Positions 45,203 to 52,872 of a DNA stretch of 64,000 nucleotides are shown piece by piece. The DNA is from Streptomyces hygroscopicus (GTDB lineage: Bacteria > Actinomycetota > Actinomycetes > Streptomycetales > Streptomycetaceae): assembly GCA_002021875.1 (NCBI GenBank), contig CP018627.1, positions 8,308,001-8,372,000 on the forward strand, in the 5' to 3' direction. Numbering within the stretch: the first letter of the stretch is position 1; every line of letters begins with the position of its first letter. The translations under genes and the position numbers were made by a program. The notes under the pieces are model-generated. The model saw nothing but the letters and a program-made list of their open reading frames with translations. It had not been told where the DNA came from and searched no databases.

Positions 45203-46039
45203 ATGGTGAGGGAAGCGGCGCGCGGCGCGGCAGAGGGCGAAGGGCCGCCTCAGGAAGGGCTGTCCCCGGCTGGGTTGCCTCCGGAAGGGCTGCCCTCGCG
45301 GGCCGACGCGCGGCGGAACAGGGCGCGGGTACTGGCCGCGGCCAGGGCCTCGTTCGCGGCGGAGGGCAGCATGGCGCCGCTCGGTGCCATCGCCGAGCGG
45401 GCCGGGGTGGGCGCCGGGACGGTGTACCGCCACTTCCCCTCCAAGGAGGACCTTTTCGAAGCGGTGATCGCCGACAGCGTGGAGGGGTTCGTCGCCGAGG
45501 GGCGGGCGTTGGCCGTGGCCGAGGACCCGGGGGCGGCGTTCTTCGGTTTCCTGGAGCGCGTGGTCAGGGAGGCGTCGCTCAACCGTGCGCTGTGCGAAGC
45601 CTTCGCCCGGGAGGCACCCGGCCGTTCGCCCGATGTGGCGGCGGCCGGTGCCCGGCACGAGTTCGGTGACGTGCTGAGTGTGCTGCTCCGGCGCTCCCAG
45701 GAGGCCGGAGCGGTCAGGGCGGATGTCGAAGCGGCGGACGTACAGGCGCTGGTGGCGGGGTGCGCGGCCATGGAGCAGGGGCGGGGCCCCGGGTCCGGGG
45801 TGCTGACGGCGGTGATGTGCGACGGATTGCGGGCGGAACAAGCCGTAACGAAATTCCGTAACGGAATGGAGGAGGCTGGCGACGGAGCCGCCGGTCCGCG
45901 TGGCGAAATCGGTCGGTGCGAGATGTGCGGTGGCCCGCTGCCCGGCGACGGCGCCGGCCGCGCGGGCCGCCCCGCGCGGTTCTGCGGGGCGGCGTGCAGG
46001 CAGAAGGCCCACCGGCGGCGCACGCGCGCCAGTGGCTGA
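45203..46039 (+). CDS. TetR regulator with C-terminal cysteine cluster
   Basis: The 278-residue protein has a TetR DNA-binding region (about 36-85: APLGAIAERAGVGAGTVYRHF) and a ligand domain to about 220. A further segment follows with CEMCGGPLP and RFCGAACRQKAHRRR (about 239-275). The four cysteines look like a zinc ribbon; I would not expect it on a TetR protein. The ATG at 45203 follows AGGGAG. It is divergent from the NmrA-like gene. Whether the extra domain reflects a gene fusion needs family comparison. Confidence 0.85.
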   Translation: MVREAARGAAEGEGPPQEGLSPAGLPPEGLPSRADARRNRARVLAAARASFAAEGSMAPLGAIAERAGVGAGTVYRHFPSKEDLFEAVIADSVEGFVAEGRALAVAEDPGAAFFGFLERVVREASLNRALCEAFAREAPGRSPDVAAAGARHEFGDVLSVLLRRSQEAGAVRADVEAADVQALVAGCAAMEQGRGPGSGVLTAVMCDGLRAEQAVTKFRNGMEEAGDGAAGPRGEIGRCEMCGGPLPGDGAGRAGRPARFCGAACRQKAHRRRTRASG

Positions 46040-46426
46040 CCGCCTGCCCGTGACCGAACGAACGCGGCGGCGACTGGGTGACGTACGTCATGGGAACGTG
46101 GCCGTCCCCGCGGTCAGTTGAGGGTGTGATCACAGACAGGGACATCAGCCCGGCGGCGGGCACTGGACCGTCGACGAGCGCCACGGCGGCGGTGTGCGCC
46201 CTGCTGGTCGCGGCGGTGCTGACGGGGGCCGCGCTCGCGGCCCCCGGGTCCGGCCTCGGCGTGCGGACGGAAGGCGTAGCCACCGGCGTGGGAGCCGCCA
46301 CGGGGGTGGGAGCCCCCACCGGTGTGGAAACCGCCACCGGTGTGGAAACCGCCCCTGGGGACCCGGCCGGGTCCATCACCCCGGCGGGGTTCGGGGCGGA
46401 GTGCGGGGCGGAGTTCAGAGTGGGGT
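46040..46426. other. Gene-free stretch at the right edge of the island, source of the copied DNA
   Basis: A frame from 46078 (or the GTG at 46127) could encode a protein with a signal-like helix and alternating Gly-Val/Thr-rich repeats, but I do not accept it as a gene: it runs into the MalF gene on the other strand. It contains a GGGGGCCGC/GCGGCCCCC stem-loop (46224-46245), which may end transcription of the permease gene, and an 18-base unit ACCGGTGTGGAAACCGCC twice in tandem (46318-46353). Bases 46201-46288 recur at 40000-40087. Confidence 0.6.
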
Positions 46427-47344
46427 TCAGACCTCCTCGCGCATCAGCCTCAGGTACACCATCGAGAACAGGGCTCCCACCAGCAGCAACAGCAGCGCCA
46501 CTGCCGTGCCGTAGCCGATGAGGGACTTGTTGAACGCCTGGTCGTACATGAAGACCGGGAGCGTCTGGCTGCGGTTTCCCGGGCCGCCCCGGGTCATCGC
46601 CCAGATGAGGCCGAACACCGACAGCGTCTGCAGGGTGTTCAGCATCAGATTGGTGCCGATGGAGCGGCGGATCATCGGCAGGGTGATGTGCCAGAAGCGG
46701 CGGAAGCCGCCCGCGCCGTCGACCTCCGCCGCCTCGGTGATCTCCTTGGGGATCTCGGACAGGGCGGCGGAGTAGACGAGCATCGAGAAGGCCGTGCCGC
46801 GCCAGACGTTGGCGAAGGACACGGCGAGGATGGGCAGGGTGTAGAGCCAGTTCTGGGACGGCAGGCCCAGCCAGTCCAGCAGCGCGTTGAGCGTGCCCTC
46901 GCGGCGGAAGAACGCGTACAGCAGGAAGCCCGCCACGATCTCGGGGACGACCCAGGCCGCGATGACGATCGCGCCGGTCAGTGTCCGCACCGGCCGGGAG
47001 GCGCGCTGCATCAGGGCGGCGAGGGCCAGGCCCAGGGTGTTCTGGCCGACGAGGGAGGAGAGCAGGGTGAAGACGAGGGTGAGGACGACGGCGTTGCGGA
47101 AGTCGTCGTCCCCGAAGGCGCGCTGGAAGTTGTCCAGCCCCACGAAGTCCGTGGAGGACGCGCCCGTGAGCTGCATATTGGTGAAGGCGATATAGACGCA
47201 GTACGCGATGGGGCCACCGAGGAAGAGCAGCAGCATGACGGTGGCGGGGGCGAGCGGAAGCCAGCGCAGGGGGCGGCCGCGACGGGGGCCCGGCCGGGCC
47301 GGGGTGTCCGTCGGGGCCGCCGCCACTTTGGTCGCGGTTGCCAT
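46427..47344 (-). CDS. Carbohydrate ABC transporter permease, MalF type
   Basis: This 305-residue inner-membrane subunit of a CUT1-type sugar importer has six predicted helices and an EAA loop near residue 203 (EAAEVDGAGGFRRFWHITLP interrupted only by normal variation). It follows the binding-lipoprotein gene by 12 bases. The MalG-type partner expected directly downstream is missing here and is found at 28744-29637. Part of its coding sequence (46748-46820) is duplicated at 40119-40191. Confidence 0.9.
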   Translation of the reverse strand: MATATKVAAAPTDTPARPGPRRGRPLRWLPLAPATVMLLLFLGGPIAYCVYIAFTNMQLTGASSTDFVGLDNFQRAFGDDDFRNAVVLTLVFTLLSSLVGQNTLGLALAALMQRASRPVRTLTGAIVIAAWVVPEIVAGFLLYAFFRREGTLNALLDWLGLPSQNWLYTLPILAVSFANVWRGTAFSMLVYSAALSEIPKEITEAAEVDGAGGFRRFWHITLPMIRRSIGTNLMLNTLQTLSVFGLIWAMTRGGPGNRSQTLPVFMYDQAFNKSLIGYGTAVALLLLLVGALFSMVYLRLMREEV

Positions 47345-47356
47345 CGGGGGCGGCCC

Positions 47357-48739
47357 TCAGCCCTGGCCGCTCGCCGCCACCGTGGCGCCGTCGGCGATCG
47401 ATTTGAGCTGGTCGTCGTAGGACTTCGCGGCCTTCTCCGGTGAGGAGCCGCCGGCCGTCGCCGCCTCCATGGCCTCGCCGATCGCCGTGGACACCTGGGG
47501 ATAGACGGGGGTGGTGGGGCGGTAGTGGGTGTACTTCACCAGGCCCGTGAAGAAGGTGATCCCGGGCATGGAGGAGGTGTACTTCGGGTCCTGCGCGACG
47601 TCCTTGCGGACCGCGATCTGGGCGTCGACGATGTCCCAGGTGACCGCGTTGTCCTTGGTCTGGAGCTGCTGGATGAACTTCCAGGCCAGATCGGGGTTCT
47701 TGGACTTCGCGGTGATCGCCCACGTCCAGCCGCCGGACATGCTGACCTGGCCGGGCGCCTGCCCGTTCTGGGTGGGCATCGGGGCCTGGCCGAGGGTCTT
47801 GGACCACTCGGGCCAGGGCTTGCCGCCGGTCTTCAGCCAGTTCTGGCCCAGCCAGGAGCCGTCGAGGGCGATGGCCAGCTTGCCCTCGGGGAGCCATTCG
47901 CTGAAGACGGTCGTGCCGACGTTGGGATCGAGGGCGTCGGAGATGTCCGGGCCGAGTTTCTCGGAGTAGACGGTCCGGAGGAAGCCCAGGGCGTCCTGGA
48001 AGCCCTTGCCGCCGGTGACCCACTTCTTGGCGTCGGGGTCGTAGAGCGGGTTTCCGCCCGCCTCGCCCGTGCCGTACAGCAGCATCTCGAAGCTCTGCAT
48101 CACGGAGGTCTCGCCCGGGGCCTTGCCGGTGTAGGTGTTGAGCGGGGTGACGCCGGGGACCTTCTGCTTGATCGTGCGCGCCGCCTTGAGGATGTCGTCC
48201 CAGTTCTTGGGCGACCAGTCGGCCGGCAGCCCGGCCTTGGCAAAGATCTTCTTGTTGAACCAGAGGCCACGGGTGTCGGTGCCGTCCGGGACGCCGTACG
48301 TCTTGCCGTCCTCGGCCTTGGCCGCCGTCTTCGCGGTGTCGACGAACTGGTCCCAGGTCTTCCACTTGGCCAGATAGTCGTCGAGGGGGCGCAGATAGCC
48401 CGCCTTGATGTCCGAGTTGATCCGGAAGGTGTCCTCGTAGACCAGGTCGGGGGCGGTCTTGGGGGACCGCATCATCTGCTGGACCTTGGTGGCGTAGTCG
48501 TTGTCCTGCGCCTGGATCGGGATCAGCTTGACCTTCTTGCCGGGGTTGGCCTTCTCGAACTGCTTCTTCACCTCGGCCAGATGGTTGTCCTTGAAGCGGA
48601 TCTTGTTGTCCGTGGAGCGGTTGTAGACGACCTTGACGGTGTCCGGGTCGCTGCCCGAACCGCCACCGCAGGATGTGAGTCCTGCGGTGGCGGCGAGGGT
48701 GGCGGCGAGGATCAGTGGGGCGGTGGGGCGCACGGGCAC
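47357..48739 (-). CDS. Sugar-binding lipoprotein of an ABC transporter
   Basis: The 460-residue extracellular solute-binding protein (family 1) has a lipoprotein signal ending in LTSC near residue 23, then a mature bilobal domain with NPGKKVKLIPIQAQDNDYAT, GKLAIALDGSWLGQNW and the hinge pattern of this family. It delivers a sugar, identity unknown, to the permeases. It is the first gene of the transporter operon on this strand. A plausible promoter lies upstream (TTGACC at 48798-48803 and TACGGT, spacer 18, minus strand). No ATPase gene is nearby, consistent with use of MsiK. Confidence 0.92.
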   Translation of the reverse strand: MPVRPTAPLILAATLAATAGLTSCGGGSGSDPDTVKVVYNRSTDNKIRFKDNHLAEVKKQFEKANPGKKVKLIPIQAQDNDYATKVQQMMRSPKTAPDLVYEDTFRINSDIKAGYLRPLDDYLAKWKTWDQFVDTAKTAAKAEDGKTYGVPDGTDTRGLWFNKKIFAKAGLPADWSPKNWDDILKAARTIKQKVPGVTPLNTYTGKAPGETSVMQSFEMLLYGTGEAGGNPLYDPDAKKWVTGGKGFQDALGFLRTVYSEKLGPDISDALDPNVGTTVFSEWLPEGKLAIALDGSWLGQNWLKTGGKPWPEWSKTLGQAPMPTQNGQAPGQVSMSGGWTWAITAKSKNPDLAWKFIQQLQTKDNAVTWDIVDAQIAVRKDVAQDPKYTSSMPGITFFTGLVKYTHYRPTTPVYPQVSTAIGEAMEAATAGGSSPEKAAKSYDDQLKSIADGATVAASGQG

Positions 48740-48895
48740 GACCTCCTTGCTGGCCTCTGTGGGCTGCGGGCTGACCGTAAGGTCGGCTTCAACGGAAGGT
48801 CAATCCCCGTGACCTGGATCGTCACTTGATCGAACGCCGCCGCGGGGGTACGCCCCGGGCATACGGGGGCGTGGCCCAGCCGGTGGCAGCCGGAC

Positions 48896-49897
48896 TCAGC
48901 CGTTGTAACCCGCGAGGACCTTGGTGAAGTCGTACGTGCCCTGGTCGATCCCGCTGCAGGCGTCGCCGTCCGTGCCGGAGCCGCACTTGCGGTCGCGGTT
49001 GAGCGACCAGAAGCTGACGCGGGCCAGGTGGTGGCTCTTGGCGTAGGACACCATGTCCTTGAAGTTGTTCAGGGATATGGTCTCGCCCGCGACGTCGGTC
49101 TTGCCGTTCATCGAGGAGAAGCCGACCTTGCGGTAGGCGGCGTCGGAGGAGAGGCCGTAGGCGCTCGCCACGGTGTTCTTCAGACCGTCCACCGCCGACT
49201 TGGTGGCCCCCGCCATGTCGATGGAGCCCTGGCCGAAGTCGAACGGCATGACCGCCCAGCCGTCCACGTCGAGCCCGGCCGTGGCACCGCGCTTGACCAG
49301 GTCCTTTCCATTGGCGTCGGGGCCGGACGTGGTGGTGCCGAAGGTGACGTACACCTTGATGCCGCTGTTCTTCTGCTTGACCGTCTTGAGCGCGTCGACC
49401 ACGCGCTGGCGGACCGTCGCGTTCTCGAACTCGCTCGCTTCGATGTCGATGTCGATCGACTTCAGCTGGTAGGCGTCGATGACCTTCTGGTAGGCGCCGG
49501 CGAGGGCGGAGGCGGAGGAGCACTTCTCGCCCAGCTTGTTGCCGCTCCAGCCGCCGAAGGAGACGGTGACATCGCCGCCCGCCGAGCGGATGGAGTTGAT
49601 CGTCGACTGGTCGTTGCCGCCGGTGAGCGCACGGGAGCCGTCCCACTTGGGGTTGCAGCCGCCGTCGGAGAGCATGAACGCCATCGTGAACTGCGTGGTG
49701 CCGGTCGCCGACATGACGTCCGTGGCCTTGGGCGGGGAGCCCCAACCCAGGTAGAGGTAGGGGCCGTTGAGCCCGCTGGGCGCGGCGGCGGTGTGCTGCG
49801 GCGCCGCCTGGGCGGTGGCCGCCGTGGTGACGCCCGCGGCGAGCAGGCCGACAGCGGCGGCGAGGGCGAGTCTGCGGTGATGCCGGGAACGAGGCAT
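48896..49897 (-). CDS. Secreted GH18 chitinase-like protein
   Basis: The 333-residue protein has a Sec/Tat-type signal (about 1-31, RRLALAAAVGLLAAGVTTA, cleavage near AQA-AP) and a GH18 barrel: YLYLGWGSPP, VSFGGWSGN, and the catalytic IDIDIE at about residues 146-152, which keeps the DxDxE arrangement. GH18 enzymes cleave chitin or chitin-like chains. There is no carbohydrate-binding module. A perfect palindrome 102 bases upstream with the GAAAnTTTC core is like chitosanase/chitin operators. The start is the ATG at 49897. Confidence 0.88.
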   Translation of the reverse strand: MPRSRHHRRLALAAAVGLLAAGVTTAATAQAAPQHTAAAPSGLNGPYLYLGWGSPPKATDVMSATGTTQFTMAFMLSDGGCNPKWDGSRALTGGNDQSTINSIRSAGGDVTVSFGGWSGNKLGEKCSSASALAGAYQKVIDAYQLKSIDIDIEASEFENATVRQRVVDALKTVKQKNSGIKVYVTFGTTTSGPDANGKDLVKRGATAGLDVDGWAVMPFDFGQGSIDMAGATKSAVDGLKNTVASAYGLSSDAAYRKVGFSSMNGKTDVAGETISLNNFKDMVSYAKSHHLARVSFWSLNRDRKCGSGTDGDACSGIDQGTYDFTKVLAGYNG

Positions 49898-49998
49898 GGC
49901 TGACGGAGCCTCCTGGTGGGGGGTGGGAGGGAAGTCGAGCGAGGCGCGATCTGGCGAGGCTGAACCTAGCGAGGCGGCATGCCCGCGACAAGATGTCG

Positions 49999-50017
49999 GA
50001 TAGGAAACTTTCCTATC
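49999..50017. promoter_or_regulatory. Perfect operator upstream of the GH18 gene
   Basis: GATAGGAAA and TTTCCTATC flank a single C. The core GAAACTTTC is the reverse complement of the GAAAGTTTC box that I recall for CsnR, the ROK-family repressor of Streptomyces chitosanase genes. It likely mediates induction by chito-oligosaccharides; the repressor is not in this window. Confidence 0.7.
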
Positions 50018-50169
50018 GGGCGCGGGTGGTGGGTGATCCGGCGGCGTGTGCTCCGCGGTGCCCGGGCCACCGCCAGGGTGTGGTGTGGTGCCCGGGCCCC
50101 GCCGGGGTGTGGCGTGGTGCTGCCGGGCGCGTGGCTCGTCGCGGCGGCCCGGGCGGCGCCGTCCCGGGT

Positions 50170-50814
50170 CTACTGGGTGCTGGTCCGATTCCAGAAGTGG
50201 TGTGTCAGGCCGCTTGCCGAGGTCGCCGACTCGATGGTGAAGCGGTCCTGGACTTCGGCCTGTCCGTCCCACAGCGAGACCCCGGCGCCGAGGGTGATGG
50301 GCACGGTGACCAGGTGCATGAAGTCGATGAGGTCGGCCGTCAGGAACTGCCGGACGGTGGAGGGGCCGCCACCGATGCGCACGTCCTGCCCGTCGGCGAG
50401 GTCCTGGGCGTAGGCGAGCGCGTCCTCGGGTGTGGCGTCGAGGAAGTGGAAGCTCGTCCCGTTGTCGAAGTGGACGGGGTCACGTCGATGGTGGGTGAGC
50501 ACCACCACGGGCGTGCGGAAGGGGGGTGCGTCGCCCCACCAGCCTCGCCAGTCGTCGTCGGTCCACTCGCCGGTCTGTGGGCCGAACTTGCCCCGGCCCA
50601 TGATCTCGACCCCGATGCCCTGACCCCAGGTGCTCGTGAGAGCGCGATCGAGGGTGATCGGTTCATTCGCGACGTCCACGCCGTGGATGAACCGCCCGTC
50701 GAAGCGCGCGAACAGTCTCTCGGCGTCCCCGATGGGTTTGTCGAGCGTGATCGTCTCGCCCGCGCTGTAGCCGTCGAGGGAGACGAAGAAGTTGTGCACT
50801 CGGACCTTGGCCAT
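50170..50814 (-). CDS. Dihydrofolate reductase-like protein (RibD C-terminal domain)
   Basis: The 214-residue protein has the RibD_C/DHFR-like fold: VHNFFVSLDGYSAG at the start, GVEIMGRGKFGP in the middle, VVVLTHHRRDP and a nucleotide-type DVRIGGGPSTVRQFL near residue 140. It reduces an unknown substrate with NAD(P)H. The ATG at 50814 follows GGAGGTGG. It is divergent from an HxlR-type regulator, with paired repeats in the shared promoter, so the reductase is probably regulated by that protein. Confidence 0.88.
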   Translation of the reverse strand: MAKVRVHNFFVSLDGYSAGETITLDKPIGDAERLFARFDGRFIHGVDVANEPITLDRALTSTWGQGIGVEIMGRGKFGPQTGEWTDDDWRGWWGDAPPFRTPVVVLTHHRRDPVHFDNGTSFHFLDATPEDALAYAQDLADGQDVRIGGGPSTVRQFLTADLIDFMHLVTVPITLGAGVSLWDGQAEVQDRFTIESATSASGLTHHFWNRTSTQ

Positions 50815-50835
50815 GCGGTCCACCTCCGGTGAGTG

Positions 50836-50891
50836 ATTGCGAACTGCAACTGGTTGATGAACTCTACGATGGAGGAGTTGCGGGTTGCAAT
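50836..50891. promoter_or_regulatory. Widely spaced inverted repeats in the reductase/HxlR promoter
   Basis: Arms ATTGCGAACTGCAAC (50836-50850) and GTTGCGGGTTGCAAT (50877-50891) match at 12 of 15 positions when inverted, with 26 bases between. Each arm contains its own TTGC/GCAA half-sites. The layout suggests two HxlR dimers bound across both promoters. Confidence 0.6.
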
Positions 50892-50912
50892 CAGTCGGGA
50901 GGTGTGTGCGCG

Positions 50913-51428
50913 ATGCGTGAGGAGCCGCGTTCGGGTTGTGCGATCAACGCCGCGGTGGAGGTCCTGGGGGACCCGTGGACGCTGATCGTGCTGCGCGACG
51001 TGATCTTCGGTGGACGTCGTCACTTCCGCGATCTGCTGACCCGGAACGATGAGGGCATCGCGTCCAACATCCTCGCCAGCCGCCTGCGCAAGCTCGTCGA
51101 GGGAGGGCTGCTCAGCCGCGACGATGCCACGCGTGGCCAGAAAGCGACCTACACCCTCACCGAAGCCGGCATCCAGACTCTCCCGGTGATGGTCGCCCTC
51201 GGCGCGTGGGGGTTGCGGCACCGGCCCACAACCCCCGAGCTCGCGGTGCGAGCCCGACTCCTCGCGGAGGGCTCCCCGCACCTCGTCGATGAGCTCATGG
51301 ACGAACTGCGCGAGCTCCACCTCGGCGTCACTCGCGAAAACCCGAAGAGCCCCACCGCTTCGGAGCGGTTGCAGCAAGCGTACGAAGCCGCGATCGCAGC
51401 CGGAGACGGCCGCCCTAGTGCTTGCTGA
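50913..51428 (+). CDS. HxlR family transcriptional regulator
   Basis: The 171-residue protein has the HxlR winged-helix signature: CAINAAVEVLGDPWTLIVLRD (one residue group shown in two halves), FRDLLTRNDEGIASNILASRLRKL, and a TLTEAG wing. A cysteine (C10) in the SGC motif near the start is the residue used for redox/electrophile sensing in this family. The ATG at 50913 follows GGGAGGT. Its last 14 bases overlap the end of the response regulator gene (convergent). It likely controls the divergent reductase gene. Confidence 0.9.
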   Translation: MREEPRSGCAINAAVEVLGDPWTLIVLRDVIFGGRRHFRDLLTRNDEGIASNILASRLRKLVEGGLLSRDDATRGQKATYTLTEAGIQTLPVMVALGAWGLRHRPTTPELAVRARLLAEGSPHLVDELMDELRELHLGVTRENPKSPTASERLQQAYEAAIAAGDGRPSAC

Positions 51429-52122
51429 GCCAGCGGTACAGCAGCTCGGGACGGCCGATCTGTCCGTAGTGCGGGGCGCGGGCGGCCCGTCCGGCCTCCA
51501 CCAGGTGCTCCAGATAGCGGCGGGCGGTGATCCGGGAGATCCCCACGGTCTCGGCGGTGGCCGCGGCCGAGATTCCCTCCTCCGCGCCGCGCAGCGCCTC
51601 GGTGACCGCGTGCAGGGTCGCCTGGGTCAGCCCCTTGGGCATCGCGGCGGGCTGCGGCGCCCGCAGCGCGGCCAGCGCCCGGTCCACCTCGTCCTGCCCG
51701 CTGGCCTCGCCCGCGGTCGCCCGGAACTCGGCGTACCGGAGGAGGCGGTCCCGGAGGGTGGAGAAGGTGAACGGTTTCAGCACGTACTGCACGACCCCGA
51801 GGGAGACCCCGTCGCGGACCATCGCCAGGTCCCGGGCCGAGGTGACCGCGATCACATCCGCCCCGTTCCCGGCCGCGCGCAGCGCCCGTACGAGCTGCAG
51901 GCCGTGCCCGTCGGGGAGGTAGAGGTCCAGCAGCAGCAGATCGGCGGGCGTGCGCTCCAGCAGCCGCTGGGCGTCCCCGCCGCTTCGCGCGGTCCCGACG
52001 ACGGCGAAGCCGGGGACGCGGTCGACGTACATCCGGTGTGCGTCCGCCGCGACGGGGTCGTCTTCGACGACGAGAACCCGGATCGGCGCCGGATCCCCCG
52101 GTTTCGCCTGCGGCGGGCTCAT
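51415..52122 (-). CDS. Response regulator, CitB/DcuR type
   Basis: The 235-residue protein has a receiver domain (about 15-130) with acidic pair VEDD near 20, phospho-acceptor aspartate in LLLLDLYLPDG near 66 and lysine in VLKPF near 114. A C-terminal HTH follows (about 180-232: AATAETVGISRITARRYLEHL, HYGQIGRPELLYRW). This is the CitB/DcuR class that responds to citrate or C4-dicarboxylates. It pairs with the kinase at 52873, but a 750-base stretch separates them. The regulated gene is probably dctA at 54660. Confidence 0.92.
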   Translation of the reverse strand: MSPPQAKPGDPAPIRVLVVEDDPVAADAHRMYVDRVPGFAVVGTARSGGDAQRLLERTPADLLLLDLYLPDGHGLQLVRALRAAGNGADVIAVTSARDLAMVRDGVSLGVVQYVLKPFTFSTLRDRLLRYAEFRATAGEASGQDEVDRALAALRAPQPAAMPKGLTQATLHAVTEALRGAEEGISAAATAETVGISRITARRYLEHLVEAGRAARAPHYGQIGRPELLYRWLSKH

Positions 52123-52872
52123 GGACGGATTCCTCTCGAATGGCTCTCGGACGAGGGTGCGGAACGCGATGCGCGCGGAAGCTCAGGGCTCCAATTTACG
52201 GAGGGTAACCGCAGGTGGCCAGATCTCTACGGTGATGATTCCCCTACCGCTCGTGCTGGGGCGTTTGCCCACCGGGTCCCCGCCCATGCGCGGCTGAAAA
52301 TGGCCCCGGCCGCGGCCGGGGGTGGCGGGCCGCCCCGGGCTCGCGGTCGTCCGGTGGGTGTCGAGTGGCTGTGGCGGGATGTGGCGTCGGTTCGCGCGAG
52401 GAGGCCGGGCGGCCGCTCCCGGTACCGGGCTGGGTGGTGTGCCGTGCGGCGGTCGGCGCTGGGTCGGGCGGGCCGGTCCCGCCGGGGCCTTGGCCGCCCC
52501 GCGTCCCGTCCGTGCGCGGCTGGACAGGGCCGCCCGGCGGCGGGGGTGGCGGGTGGCGCCGCGCCCCGGGAGCCGTGCCCCCGCACCGGTGGCGCGCCGA
52601 TGCCGGGCGGGGCTTCGGCGGGTGCGGCGCGCCGTGCTGACACGCGGTGCTCGGCCGGGTGGCCGTCTGGCCGGGGGTGCTGCGCCCCCTGCCCCGGTGG
52701 CGCGCCCGTATTGGGGTCGGGCTTCGGTGGGTGCGCGGCGCCGTGCTGACACGCGGTGGTTGGGCGGGCCGTCCGGCCAGGGGCGCCTCGGCCCCGGGCG
52801 CGGGCCGGTCGGCCGGTGGGTTGCCCGGGTTGACCGGGTTGCCCAGGGCCGTGCCCGGGGCCGTGAAGGGGC
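52123..52872. other. GC-rich spacer with 108-base tandem repeat between kinase and regulator
   Basis: The 750 bases contain open frames in many phases but no recognisable protein; they are Arg/Pro/Gly/Ala-rich on either strand. Two imperfect copies of a 108-base unit run from 52583 to 52798, sharing CCGGTGGCGCGCC near the start and GCCGTGCTGACACGCGGTG later. A further decayed copy may precede them. It interrupts an operon that is normally compact. Confidence 0.6.

Noticed and set aside
29638..46426. Interpreting the whole island as an integrated plasmid or prophage
   Set aside because: No integrase, transposase, replication or transfer gene, tRNA or direct repeat at the edges was found, so only insertion or rearrangement of unknown mechanism can be claimed.
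46078..46521. A 147-codon frame with a signal-like helix at the island edge
   Set aside because: It runs into the MalF gene on the opposite strand and has repeat-driven composition; I treat it as the source of the copied DNA rather than a gene.
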